A stretch of 64,000 nt of DNA, from contig NC_087067.1 in the NCBI RefSeq assembly GCF_963678635.1, positions 13,903,018 through 13,967,017 of the forward strand. The letters run 5' to 3'. Position numbers and translations under genes: made by a program. Below, in pieces: positions 9,839 through 21,800 of this stretch; position 1 is the first letter of the stretch; the number at the start of each line of letters is the position of its first letter. The DNA comes from Symsagittifera roscoffensis. Lineage: Eukaryota > Xenacoelomorpha > Acoela > Convolutidae. Below the pieces are notes generated by a model, which saw only the letters and a list, made by a program, of their open reading frames with translations, made no database searches and was not told the origin of the DNA.

Positions 9839-12800
9839 GAATCGATGTAGCTGGAGGACAACACGTGACAATTGAGTACAAACAGACGAACTGGCTGAGG
9901 GACGACAAGAACGAGGACTGTGTTCCTCGAGGCTCACTTCTGGAGGGGTCGGAGTTCACTCAGAAATACAGCGAGGCCTTGTGTAAATTACACTGCTACC
10001 ATAAACTGTACGAGGATAAGGTCAACTGCTCCGCTTCAAGGTATTGTCTTTTCGATGTCACTTAGCGCATCTGGCCAATCATGGAAACTTCCGATGCGTG
10101 ATGAAGTAGCAAGTGTTTTATCGATGATTCAACCAAATTTTTAGCTGATGACTATGATCTGTTCTCATAAGTTAAAAAAACTTTTCATTGCAGAAATTAT
10201 GCAAAACATTAAATTCTGGCCAAAAAGATCAACAGTCGCGTCGCATGTCGTAGTATACAATAATTTGAATAAATATTTTAATTTAATTATCACAATTTTT
10301 TTACTATCATTTAAGTGATTTATTTAGCCAACCATGGCCACAAGATTACTAATATCAGGACAAAATCCTTCATGATCCAACTGCCTTTTAAACAGTCTGA
10401 AATAAATTTTGAACTTGCAGTTTCGTCTCTGATCAGAGATATAATTCTAGTGGCAAATTATTACAGAGGGTTTATTTTTACTGAAACATTAATGAGACAG
10501 TACTGGTTTCACTAAGATATTTACATGTGTAATAATATTAATGAACATGGAAACGATACCAAGGTTCAAATAAAAGGGGAGGAAAGAACTATTTTTAAAT
10601 GTTAGGGCATGCTGATTTGTTACATAACTTTTGAAATTAGAAAAAAAAAACAATGGAAAAATCAAATTTTGAAAGCTATAAGCACATAAAAAAATCCTCA
10701 GGTTTTCTTGGATAACACATCACATGATATGATGCCTCTAGCAAAAAGTAAGAGAACTGTTTTTCCGACAAAACGCGAGTTTTAGTTTTTCCTTTTTACA
10801 CAGGTACTTCAGTTGTAGAATGTGTGGTTTTCAAGAAAAAGAAATCATCGAGAAAAATGGATTTGCAAAGCAGGCACATCAATGCATCAGAGAAAATTGC
10901 AAGCAAAGCTGTTCTCAAATAACGTTTCCTCACACGCAACAAATAGCCAAGTACCCGACACTAAACGATGCTCAGTATTTTCTCGGAAAGCTATTCGTGG
11001 AGCTCCAAAAAAACGAATCGAACTACACCGAGATCGCAAAACATGCGACTTCGAAATTTCTTGACGCCGTTGCTGCTGGTAAAATTCTCTTCTGCAATAT
11101 GGGTCAGATTACTAACCCCGAATGTGAGAAAAAAGCGTATAACTACGCTTTGCAAGTGGCGAAGCAAGGGTTCACGAAGCTGCATATTTTCAGGTACGAA
11201 TACATCGTTGATGAAATAATATGAGTTTTGCTGTACCAAAATAACTTTGTACTGATTTTAACAAAAAAGCTATCAAATGCCTGAAGCATATCAAAATCGT
11301 AAAGCACATTTTATCATAACTTTCTCGACAATTATATTCTGGGTTGTTCGGATTTTTTCTGATAAACTTCGTGGATTTAAGCTAGAATTATTGCTCGGCA
11401 TTTCAAAGAAAACGGAATACAGTGCTGATTTAAATTAACCGGACAAAACGCGTAAAACTTGAAATTTAAAACGCGTTTTTCTCAAATTTGGTTGAGTTTA
11501 CGTGAAAACTTATGAAGACAAAACTTGCTTAAAATTTTAGAAGAATTAATATGGTGTAATTTGTTTTGCGAAATTCGGGCCCAAATTTTTACCCCAAAAA
11601 TGGGTCATTTTGGTTTTTCTTAGTTAATCAAAAATTACGCCAAAAAATACCGAGTCAATCACAGACATAATTATATCAAAGTGATCCCCTTACGTGGCCC
11701 AACAAACTTTCTGAAGGGTATTTTCTCCAAAATATTCTATAAATTATATATTTTTGTTTGATAGACAAAAAAGGTCATTTTTACTATATAAAATACCAAC
11801 TTTTTATTTAAAAACAATTTTTAAACAATTTGCATTTTTTTGGAGAAAATAACCTTCATAGAGTTTGTTGGGCTACGTAAGGGGCTCACTTTGATATAAT
11901 TATGTCTGTGATTGATTCGGTATTTTTTGGCGTAATTTTTGATTAACTAAGAAAAACCAAAATGACCCATTTTTGGGGTAAAAATTTGGGCCCGAATTTT
12001 GCAAAACAAATTACACCATATTAATTCTGCTAAAATTTTAAGCAAGTTTTATCTTCATAAGTTTTCACCTAAACTCAACCAAATTTGAGAAAAACGCGTT
12101 TTAAATTTCAAGTTAAACGCGTTTTGTCCGGTTAATTTAAATCAGCACTGTACTTATATCGTCGTGGTTTCTTTATTCAGTCAATTTTCGCCGATCGAAA
12201 TAATAGTTTTCAACAAAAAATTTTTATATCTCATTGAAGATATCAACTTCCTGAGTTCAATTTTAGAAACATATTTTACCTCCGATTAATTTTTGTAAAT
12301 ATCTGGGGTATGAAAATTGCCAAACTGGCCATGTTCTGGACTAAATTATGCGCGCTTTGAAGAGTTTATTCATAACGCTGAGAGCGTAACGCGAATCATT
12401 CATGCGAGCAAGTTATCCCGCACAACAAAATTGTTCCAAATTGAATTGACGCTAGCTAATCGGATCCATCGTTTTAATTTCATATGACTGAACATTTCAC
12501 ACTTTGATGTGTGCAAAATTTATAGGTTTTCAATATTTTCTTTTCCCAAAAACTATTCGATATGAATTAAGGGACAAGCGGAACATTCAGGGCTTCACCC
12601 TGATATACGAGCGGTCTTGTTAGGCTAACTATAGTGTTGTTTTCTTGTAGCATGGGTCATTCTTTCTAGGAAAAAAACTTCTAAATTTACCAAAAAATTA
12701 ATATTCTAATTTAGGAATTGAGATTTACTTCAAAACTGTTCTGCTTTCTGAGGCATCCCTCGTTAGATTTCGCTTAAAATTTTCAGGATGTCTTCTCAAA

Positions 12801-14198
12801 CCTGTATTAGTCATAAATTATTGAACTTAATTTAGTGTATATAATTGGTTTGAAAACAGTTTATTATTATGATTATTCTTATTATTTTTTTTATTATTAC
12901 TACGGTGATTATTATATCAAATTTTCCACAAAAAATTTCTAATTATAACTTTTTTTAAATGCAAGTTTGGAAAATTGCCGCTTCTTCCCTCCTAGAATGA
13001 AATACTATCTCCTTTTCGTGACTTAAGAAAAACAATTGAACACTCTATTCTTTCAATGAATCACCTCTTATTTGGCACCACAGAGAAAAACTCTCTGTTT
13101 CGAAGATTCGAGCCAAGCTGATGTCCTATTTTTTCGCCTGTTTAATAACCTAGTTGTTTATACAAAGACGAAGTTGCACTTCGCATGCAAGCAAAAATGT
13201 GGCCGACAACGCTACTGGGAAAAACTGAATGAGTGAAACTTTGAGTCTACAAAACTTCTTAAGCCACGCATGCCAATTATGAGTCTCCATAAGCGCTAAG
13301 TGACGCAAGTCAATTATGATGCATTACCAGTCAATTTGAAAAGAAATTTACCAATTAACATGCTTCAGTTTGTAGAGAGGACTCATTTTAACTGGACGAA
13401 AAATTTCATTAAAAATATCCAAACCTGCCCAGGTTCGAACCCTCTTATTTTGCTGCTGGTCTCCTTCCCTACCTCTACGCTACAAAACCATGATACCTTT
13501 AAGCTAAACTGCTATTTGTAATAGTCTGTGTTAATATCCTTAGCATTGGCTGTACTTAATAGCTGGATCAAAATGAAACTTTCAAAATGAACACATTTTG
13601 TCGCAACAACTGCATCACAACAATATTTGCGACTTAGGTTGGAAAAAAAGAAAGCTCATACTATAACACAAGTTATTCTTTTGTAAACAAGTAACAAGTT
13701 CACGTAAACGCATTTCATTTGAGCGAAAAACTTTATCAAAAACTTTTTCAGCGCTCAGATTTTTTTCAGGTTTTTGATGCATTCAGAATGCTTTTAGCTT
13801 TTAATCGTCAAAATTCTTCAATTTTTTGAAATGTTTGTTTGAGTTGTGACATTTACAGAAAAAACTCGGATGTCACAGCTTTCTCTGAAATCAGTTCTTA
13901 CACGGAGTTCACATTGATCAGTAACATGGGCGCGCAGATGGGTTTATGGGCTGGGCTTACTTTCATATGCCTATACGACTTAATGGAAAAATACGCGAAG
14001 CTCATTTTTGTGGACAAATTGGGAAAAATGTATATGAAAAGATTCAAGTTGCAAAAAGCTGAGGAAAAAATGGAAGATCAAGAAGAATTGGACGTTTCGT
14101 CAGAAGATGCTGAAAGAATAGAGAAAAAACAATCTTCGGTTGACTCAGGACAACACAAATTTTATTCAAAACAGAAAAAATCATGTGGCATGGAATGA
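9839..14198 (+). CDS. DEG/ENaC (amiloride-sensitive) sodium channel, 3' exons
   Basis: Three exons join in phase: 9839-10040, 10804-11193 and 13859-14198, together 309 residues plus stop. Acceptors are ACTAG, ACACAG and TTTACAG; donors are AAG|GTATTG and CAG|GTACGA. Each junction splits an Arg or Gly codon consistently. Exon 1 encodes the outer-domain segment with VTIEYKQTNW and the Cys series (DCVP...C...HC). Exon 2 has further Cys (CRMCGF, CIRENCKQSC). Exon 3 ends the extracellular domain and has TM2: FTLISNMGAQMGLWAGLTF, then a basic and acidic tail of about 60 residues. Family members are trimeric Na+ channels of the plasma membrane. The Gly-x-Ser filter motif reads G-L-T here. The exons for the N-terminus and TM1 are not found; they should lie upstream of 9839. 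An AATAAA lies at 14285. Confidence 0.85.
11420..12150. mobile_element. 731-bp palindromic Tc1/mariner-like element
   Basis: The left end is CAGTGCTGATTTAAATTAAC and the right end is its exact inverse; both are flanked by TA. The two halves (about 365 bp each, centre near 11785) are nearly perfect inverted repeats, so the whole element can fold into one long hairpin. The CAGTGCTG terminus and TA target match Tc1-type elements. No transposase is encoded. It sits in the second intron of the channel gene. Confidence 0.9.
13420..13495 (-). repeat. tRNA-like SINE head
   Basis: On the minus strand an A-box-like TAGCGTAGAGGTAGGG is followed about 35 bases on by a perfect B box GGTTCGAACC. This is the internal pol III promoter of a tRNA, but the sequence does not fold into a full cloverleaf. 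A tRNA-derived SINE fits best. Confidence 0.6.
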
Positions 14199-14284
14199 AT
14201 GGCGAACCATAGTCAACAACAAGAATGGGACATACGCAATAACAAAAACGGGAAATAAGGCTATTTTTCAAACAATCAGAACAG

Positions 14285-14290
14285 AATAAA
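14285..14290 (+). terminator. Polyadenylation signal of the channel gene
   Basis: AATAAA 87 bases after the stop codon of the DEG/ENaC gene, in the right place for its 3' UTR. Confidence 0.55.
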
Positions 14291-17200
14291 TGTGTGATGA
14301 TGATAGATAATTCTTAAGACCTGACAGCAAAAAATTACGACCAATATGCCCTTAAATTTTTATGTTTTAATAATGCTTGGTACTCAAAATTTTTCTCAGC
14401 GCCATTATTCTTGATGTATGGTTGGTTAATTTGTCATTGGCAAAGATCATTTTAGTTTCGCGCTTAACTACCCCTATTTTACATTTAATCACCCCTAATT
14501 ATTTTTCTGAATTTTAGTCCAATTGTGTCCTTAACATTTGAAACGCAGAGACAAAGCTGCGCTTCGCAAACACATGAGAACACGACCAAGAAGCAGCTAA
14601 TCAAGTGAAATAAGAAAAAGTAGAAATAAGCTTCGAATTAGCAAAAAAACTCGGCTACGTGTAGGATTAGAATCTGCAACCTACTGCAATCAAGAGATTT
14701 TGAGTCTCACGCACTATACACTAAACGACACAAGCTTAACTACCGAGAAACATTAGTCACGAATAAAGCAGCTACATATGCTAATAACTTGCCAACGCGA
14801 TTCAGCAATAGTGGCACCAAATACAAATAGACTCGTTTTTGCGTGTAAAAAATTGGAATATAACAAACTGGAGGCATCCATATTAACTTCGCGTGTAACA
14901 AATCGCAAAGCACAAAGCCACATTATGTATAAATTATGCATTTCAAAAACTGCGAGATATATTGAGTTGGAAAATTTCTGAAATCGAGTTTTCATTATTG
15001 CTATGTTGTTTGAAACAAATTAGATTTTTCGGTTCATTTGATGAAATAAATAAGCATCAACAATGTAAAATTATCACTATTCGAATGCCAAATCACATGC
15101 TATCAAAAAGCTGTAAAGGTCCCGCAACATTATTGAAGTGCCGCACCATAAAGCTGCCGTATCAATATTTGCGACATAGGTTGGTAAAAAAAGAAGGTTC
15201 AAACTAATACACTCCCTTAGCAAGTGTAATTAACGATCAGTCAAAAATTAAAACCCAAAGAGAAGCTAAAAATACGCTTATTATTAGAAATTTTTTAGTA
15301 CTAAAAAAATATTTTGGTAATAAAAAGCATTTATAGGAAATAATCAATTTATCAGCAACTGATGTGCTGTTGTTGTTATGACTGCTGAAATAAAAAGTAT
15401 TCCAATCCATCTAAAAAAATTTGTGATATCTGATTTTGCAAAGAAAACATTTGACACAGAAGCAAAGTGGAGCTTCGCAACATTTGCGAACCACATAAAA
15501 ATAGCATTACAAGCTAGCAGACATGAAAGAAAAAGATAGCCAATAACACCGAAAAAATGAAGAAAAAAATTTAAAAAATAAACAACTAAAACCGAAAATG
15601 TTTGGGCAGAAAATAAGTTATAAGCAAAAAAAAACACGAAAAAGAAAATATACGAAGTCAACATAAATAAAAATACAAATAACAGAAGTAAAATCGAAAC
15701 ACTTAATTAAATAAAATGTTATTTGTGTGCAGTAAAAAAAATTGCACGATGTGGCAACAGCCGGCATAACACAAACACACAAAAATTGAACCGATATTTT
15801 TTCAAATGGATTATTTCCCGTTTGAAAATCAACAGGTCCTGTCGTTTGCAACTCAGTACTTCTGACGTCCCAGACAGTTTCATTACCTCCAAACCAAGTG
15901 TGTTGGAGTCGTAAAAATGAATTCATTTTGAGTTGAACCTAAATTCACCATTTCTAAATTTGACTATTATCTGAACAAAATTATTTACGGGAAACATCTA
16001 GTACCCGATTGCAAAAACCTTGCTTATCGCAAGTGTAAAAACACCCCCAAGTACAGTATTTCTCCCACACTTTGTTTAAAGCATAAACTTGATTGCAAAA
16101 AATTTATTTGTTTATTTATGAGAAGCTGTTGACCATAATTCTTTTTCTTGATTTACGTTGACGTTGAAGCACCAAAATTTGAGCCAAAAAAAACAAGCAC
16201 CTCAATAAGTCAAGAAAGGACAATTGTATTCTACGAAAACCGTCGGATATTAAAATTCACTGAATGAATTCTATCTAAAGAGTGTAATGGTTTTAATTTT
16301 AAACAAGTTGACATTTCAAAAATTTTTAAAACTTGCTTGAGAAATACCATTGGAATTAATGAGGTTTTTTTAAAGCTCAAGAAGAATATTTAGGTAAAAC
16401 TACTAGCACAGCCAAAAGACTGTTGGAAGAAAAAATTCAACTCACCAAAGCAGAAAAACACATAGCCAACAGACATGGATTCGAAAAAGCCAAAAATTAA
16501 CTTTTGAAAAAAATTATATTTAGTTTTGAAGCTTTTCAAAATTCAAGAAGTTTACCATTTGTTTTAAATAAAACAAGCCCAATGAATTGTGTGTCTTAAT
16601 AGAATTGCATAGTTTGTTGGGTTTCCGTTTTTAAAGTTTGAGCTAATTGACGTTTTATGTTTTTTCTTCAAGTAAAGGGAATTTAATTGATTGATAACTT
16701 TCCGGATTTTTTTTCTGAGCTTAAGACATGAGTGTTCAATTTTCATGGTCTTCATTGCACAATAAAACATTGTTTGACTTTTTTACACAATAACCCGAAG
16801 TCTTGAAACTAGATCCTTGCGCCTTTCTTGTTCTGCGAGTAATCTTAAAACACAGATCCATTTCTGAACCTTAAAGTTTTCTTGTTGTACGAGTAATATC
16901 AAAACACAGATCCAATTTTGAACCAAAAATATAATTATTTTGTGCCATTTGTTTTTTTGGTTATTGGCGTGCCAAATTCGATTTCCATTAATCAAAACAT
17001 TTTGCTCTCTCTGGTCTAACGGTGGAAAAAAAATGAGCGTAAACAGCCTTTAAGTAGCAAAAACACGGAAAAATCCACACAATCCAAATAGATGTTACTC
17101 TAGTTGTTACGAGTTAACAAGACAAAATCTAGGCTGCTGCGCAACCTATGAGAAGCAACGCAAGTATAATATTGCACTCTAAAGAACAGAAATAGTGGCT

Positions 17201-17399
17201 TAAACAACTGATAAAGATCTGGAAAAATTTCAAAATTTCATCTCGTCTGTTAGATTTTAGGATTAGATGGTCAAAAAAGTAATATTTAGTATGCAAATTC
17301 GAAATTTTACAACCCAACCCCTTTCCTTCAGCAACAAAGAAAAAGCAAAAAAAATCTAATTTTTTTTTTCAAATGACACATAAGAATTTGACTAAGCCA
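14291..17399. other. Repeat-rich intergenic DNA, no gene seen
   Basis: AT-rich with scattered degenerate repeats. Around 15040-15200 is a stretch that resembles 13620-13680 (shared TATTTGCGAC(A/T)TAGGTTGG). At 15982 is a copy of a motif TTATTTACGGGAAA also seen at 41812 and 53040. No coding exon is convincing. Confidence 0.5.
14651..14735 (-). repeat. tRNA-like SINE head (Leu-like)
   Basis: Minus strand: GTTTAGTGTATAG, then GAGACTCAAAATCTC, which forms an anticodon-like stem-loop with CAA at the anticodon position, then GATTCTAATCC as a B box. It resembles a decayed tRNA-Leu with a long variable arm. It lacks a good acceptor stem. Confidence 0.5.
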
Positions 17400-17612
17400 A
17401 TAAAAATAGGTGAAAAAACAACGTATTCAAAATCCATATTCGCCGACAAAAGCAAGCAGACAAGCGATGTGCAAGTTTACGCAGCATAAAAAATATCCAT
17501 TCCATTCATACAATTCAAAAAAATTAAGGTCTCGCTTGGATTCCAACTCAAGGTTTTAGAATCACGTGCTTTACTACTGGACTGCGTATGCTCCTAAGTT
17601 GCGAGGATCCAT
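17400..17612 (-). repeat. tRNA-derived SINE
   Basis: The tRNA-like head (17525-17612, minus strand) includes GCATACGCAGTCCAGTAGT, GATTCTAAAACC and a B-box AGTTGGAATCC. The body that follows (17400-17525) shares TATGAATGGAATGG and ATCGCTTGTCTGCTTG with the SINE at 62165-62320. Confidence 0.6.
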
Positions 17613-18569
17613 TTTAATGCAGGTTCAATTTCTTAGAATTTTTTTTTTCATTAAACTACCTATTTCCAGATTAGAGGCCACTTGCTCTCGCAAATGAAAT
17701 AATAAAAAACAAAGGAAAATAAACAAGTAAAAAGGTAAATAAACAAAGTAAATAAATTTGCTCCAAAAATCAATGAATATATGTACCCGTCCTTGTACGA
17801 TGTGTTCGTTCAAGAGTTTTATAAATTTGCAACGAAAACAAGCTCATATGATTGCGTATGGTTGTACATCAAAAATTATTATACCATCATTCTTCTTGCA
17901 CAGAAAGCGTTACGAAACAAAAAAAAAATTGATCATATAAGTTATGTTTTCGATGAACAAAAAAATTGATACTATGTTTGAATTTTTCCTTAATCAAACT
18001 TTTAAAAAATTTGACCAGCTGCAAAAAAAAATCTACCAATTGTTTATTAGAGTTGATTCAATAATGTTCGTCGCTCAACACGTCAAAGACTGAAAATATT
18101 TTGCCGGTAAAACTAGCATATTCGCTTTACTATACTCGACAGATCGCATGATCCTGGAAGTTGCGGATCCATCTTAAATAAAGTTCAATTTGTTACAAAT
18201 TTAGGCATGGTAAAAAGCCTATTTCCCGATTAGAAGCCACTTGCTCTCGCAAATGAAATAAACGACCAAATAAATTTGCTCCTGTAAATACATCAACCCA
18301 ATAACACGAAACGCACAATTTGAGCGTTAAGCATCAAAACTGACTGTGCATTTCCTTTTTTGTTTGATTGCCACAATAAATCGGATGAAATTGTTGCAAC
18401 CTGAACAGCTGTCATCTAATTCGCCTGAAACAGGCTAAGACAATAGTTTCCACTTCTTGTTAACGTTGACAGCTTTCAACATTTTATAACGCTGTTTCTT
18501 ACATGCAACAATTCGCCTAAATCTGATTTCTGCCAACTATAATCCCTGTCCTTAAGTATGGATTTTGAA

Positions 18570-18660
18570 TAGGTAGCTTAATGAAAAAAATAGAATTTCT
18601 AAGAAATTGAACCTGCCTTAAGATGGATCCTCGCAACTTAGGAGCATACGCAGTCCAGGT
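18570..18660 (+). repeat. Inverted partial copy of the 17.6-kb repeat
   Basis: The segment with GGATCCTCGCAACTTAGGAG and CATACGCAGTCC is the inverse of 17565-17672. A third partial copy on the minus side is at 18150-18270 (shared AAGCCACTTGCTCTCGCAAA). The pair of opposite copies lies about 1 kb apart. Confidence 0.6.
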
Positions 18661-18886
18661 CCCTTAATAGACCTCTACCTCTTTCTAATCTTAGCAAAAC
18701 TTGATATTATCTATTTCAAAGACGTCAACAACAAATTTTCAAACACACAAATGTCAAAACAAACGCATTATATGCTCCAACAAAATAAACTAAAGTCTAT
18801 AGAAAACGTACTGTACTTATTTAGGAAGCTAATATTGCACAATTTACATAAGAATTCTTCATTAAGTAGTGTTTTGTGGAGAAGTT

Positions 18887-21800
18887 TCACATTGTTTTCA
18901 TTCGTTTTAACATGGCTCCCGATTGCATTCCAGTCGAGCCTAAAGGCATTGGCTCCATATTCTGAGCATCCATTGCTTTCTTCCTCAGTCCCACGTAATA
19001 CTGAACGACCTTCTGGTTTGCCCTTACTGTATTGTCTCCTAGATCCAAAACTTTCAGGGTGTCCAGAGATTTGGCTCTGGAGAGAGCAACATAAGCTTGT
19101 CCACATTCGAACACTTTGCTGAGTGAGACACTCACACAATCTAATGTCATGCCTTGGCTCTTGTGAATGGAGATTGACCATGCTAGTGTCAAAGGCAACT
19201 ACAAAATAACAAAACGAGACCACAATCAGCGTCAGATTTCGGCTCTTTTCAAGTGGAGTTCATCCAAACCCCCTGATTTGTACAAAAATTTTTGCATGTT
19301 TCGTGATAATGCACCTATCAAAAATTCCGTTTTTGCTCGGTTTGTGATCTGATGTCGGAAAAAGGCGTATTTAAAACTTTTGAATGATCAATTAAAAACA
19401 AAAAACAAACGAGGACACCGAGAAGAATATAATGCATGTCCGAAATAACTCGGACGTGTTGTTCTTGTTATTAAACGTGAAAACACTCTTCAGTTAAAAT
19501 TGCGAGAAAATATTGAAGGTACTGAAACTTGACAATACACTGCACGCATATAAATAAAACAGGTAGAGAAACATAAATGATCGAGTGGTGCAAGTACCTG
19601 AGTTCTATGCATGTCGGCACCCATCAGGTTCTTAACAGTCCACTTGGCTGGTTCGATGGTCCTCTCAACCCCACTGATGAACTTCACCACTGGGTAGTTT
19701 TTCCTCTTGGGGTTGAATCCAGTCACCACTCCACGTGCTCCATTCACTAGCGCCTAGATGAAGATATCGAAACTACAAAATTGAGAATTAAAGATTAAAA
19801 TTGATTTCAAAATAATTTTCGGCTTTAAAAAAATCAATTTTTAATGCTAATCGCGCGGCAAAACGGAGTCTCGGGCACGTGGAAAAATACAAAAAATGTT
19901 TTAGAAAAAAAATTCGAACACAGGCGAATCTGCACTTTGCAAACAAGCATAAAGGGCAAAAAAAGGACATTTAACAGGCAAGAAAATGTAAAATAGAATT
20001 CGAAAACAAAACATAGCCAACAGACTGCTGGAAAATTGTCAATGAATTCGAATTTTTTTTTTAGAATTTGACATTTGATTGAGCGCATTATCAACTGCGT
20101 CATCTGGCTATAATTACCTTAACAACAAGCCAACAAGGAACAGTACAACACTTGATAATATATCGCCATAAAATGCTATGCAGCATACGGGCCAATTTGA
20201 TACGGGCAGTGAAATTTGCGAATTGGGTAAAAATTGCAGAAAAAATCTCAATTACAAATAAACAAAATCTCATAAAGCTTACAGCACGGTTGCAAACAGA
20301 TAAAATAACTAATTCTCATTTTTTGTGAAGTTTGAAGTCTTTGCTTGCTAAAAACCCTTTTCATCCTCATTACGACGCCAAGCTCGGTTTAATAACTCAG
20401 CACATATTGGTGCTTTCACGCGTCTGGATTCCACGGACACATATTTTGCGTGTTTTAGAAACTTTTGTTAGTGAATTCCACAATCGAATTATACCTACCA
20501 AAAAGCTACTAAAATAATGCTCACTTTTTATGTGAACCTTCGAAGTATTTAAGTGAACCCTTGAACATCATTGTCAAATTTTGATGTCTAAAAACGTCTT
20601 CAACATTACAAGGCTATAGAAACTAGAAGCGAATATTTACAGGCTGCTGAGCACAATTTTAAGAAATTGTGCCTTAGTTATGGCGCTGGTAAATGAAAAA
20701 ACTTGGTCTCGATTTTTCCAGTACACTATAGTTTCTTAAGTTGGATAACGTTTTTAGCCATCAGAATTTATAGAAACAAGGACAAACTAACCTTTTAAAT
20801 TGTTTTAAAGCCATGCTGTATGTTTTTTATATTTATTGCTGCTAATTCGATCATTTTGCATAAACCCTAAACGTCTGTTAAAAAATTTCAAGCCGAAAAT
20901 TCTCGTCTTTTCAATTTTCGAGTTTCATGTGTTTTCTACATTGTTAAAACATTGAGAATTTCTGCTCAAGCAAATTAGGCAAGAAAATTAACTGATACAC
21001 CTTGTACGACTATTTTATGACTAGCATTTTATCTAGTTTCTCATTCGAACCCAATATTTTCTTCTGATATCGAGGTAAAGTTAAAAAGTCAACAAAAAGA
21101 TTAAAAAGCCACCGTACACACTGTCTTTGTGAAAACTCTATATTCGTCCCTGGTAGATAGCATATATACAACCTCACAAGAGAATTGATTTCTTTATGTT
21201 TCATATACGAATGCAGGTGGTATAGTTTGAAGATTATTTAACCTGCGAGACGGAGAAGTTTTTGGTCAACATTACTTGAGCTCCCACTTTCAAGACCAAT
21301 CTATCAGGTGCATTAGTCAGTCCATTCAGCTTCACTTTATCTCCAGTATCAACTGAGTTAAACACACTCGCTTGACCTTCCAAAGCTGCCAATTTGCTTT
21401 CATTAATCGCAACTGAATCTTCTTTGTGCGTGCACAAAATTGTTGCTTTGATACCATTTTTCTCAATTACTTGTTTCCCTGTGTCTAGTAGAACCTGCCT
21501 ATGACTCTCGCATAACTGACCAATTCGCATCAATTGTAGAATCTTAATAAACTTTTGGTCCGACTGTCTTTTAACAGTTTTCAACTCTATTGATTTTTGA
21601 ATACATTCACTCCAAGTTTCGGCTTCGAAGCAGAACTTTTTTACAGTTTCGCCTTGTTTTGAAACGGGAGGTAGCTGTAAGAAATCGCCCGAAAGAACAA
21701 GTTGAATTCCTCCGAAAGGCTTGTCGTTTCCTCGCACGCATCGAGCAACGTATTCGACCTTGTCGAAAAAATCAGCGTCGATCATCGAGATTTCATCAAC

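Noticed and set aside
10315-10515. 66-codon plus-strand frame in the channel intron
   Set aside because: No splice sites fit and the flanking exons join in phase without it.
18768-19223. 151-codon minus-strand frame over the last PIF1 exon
   Set aside because: Shadow of the real PIF1 frame, which carries helicase motifs.
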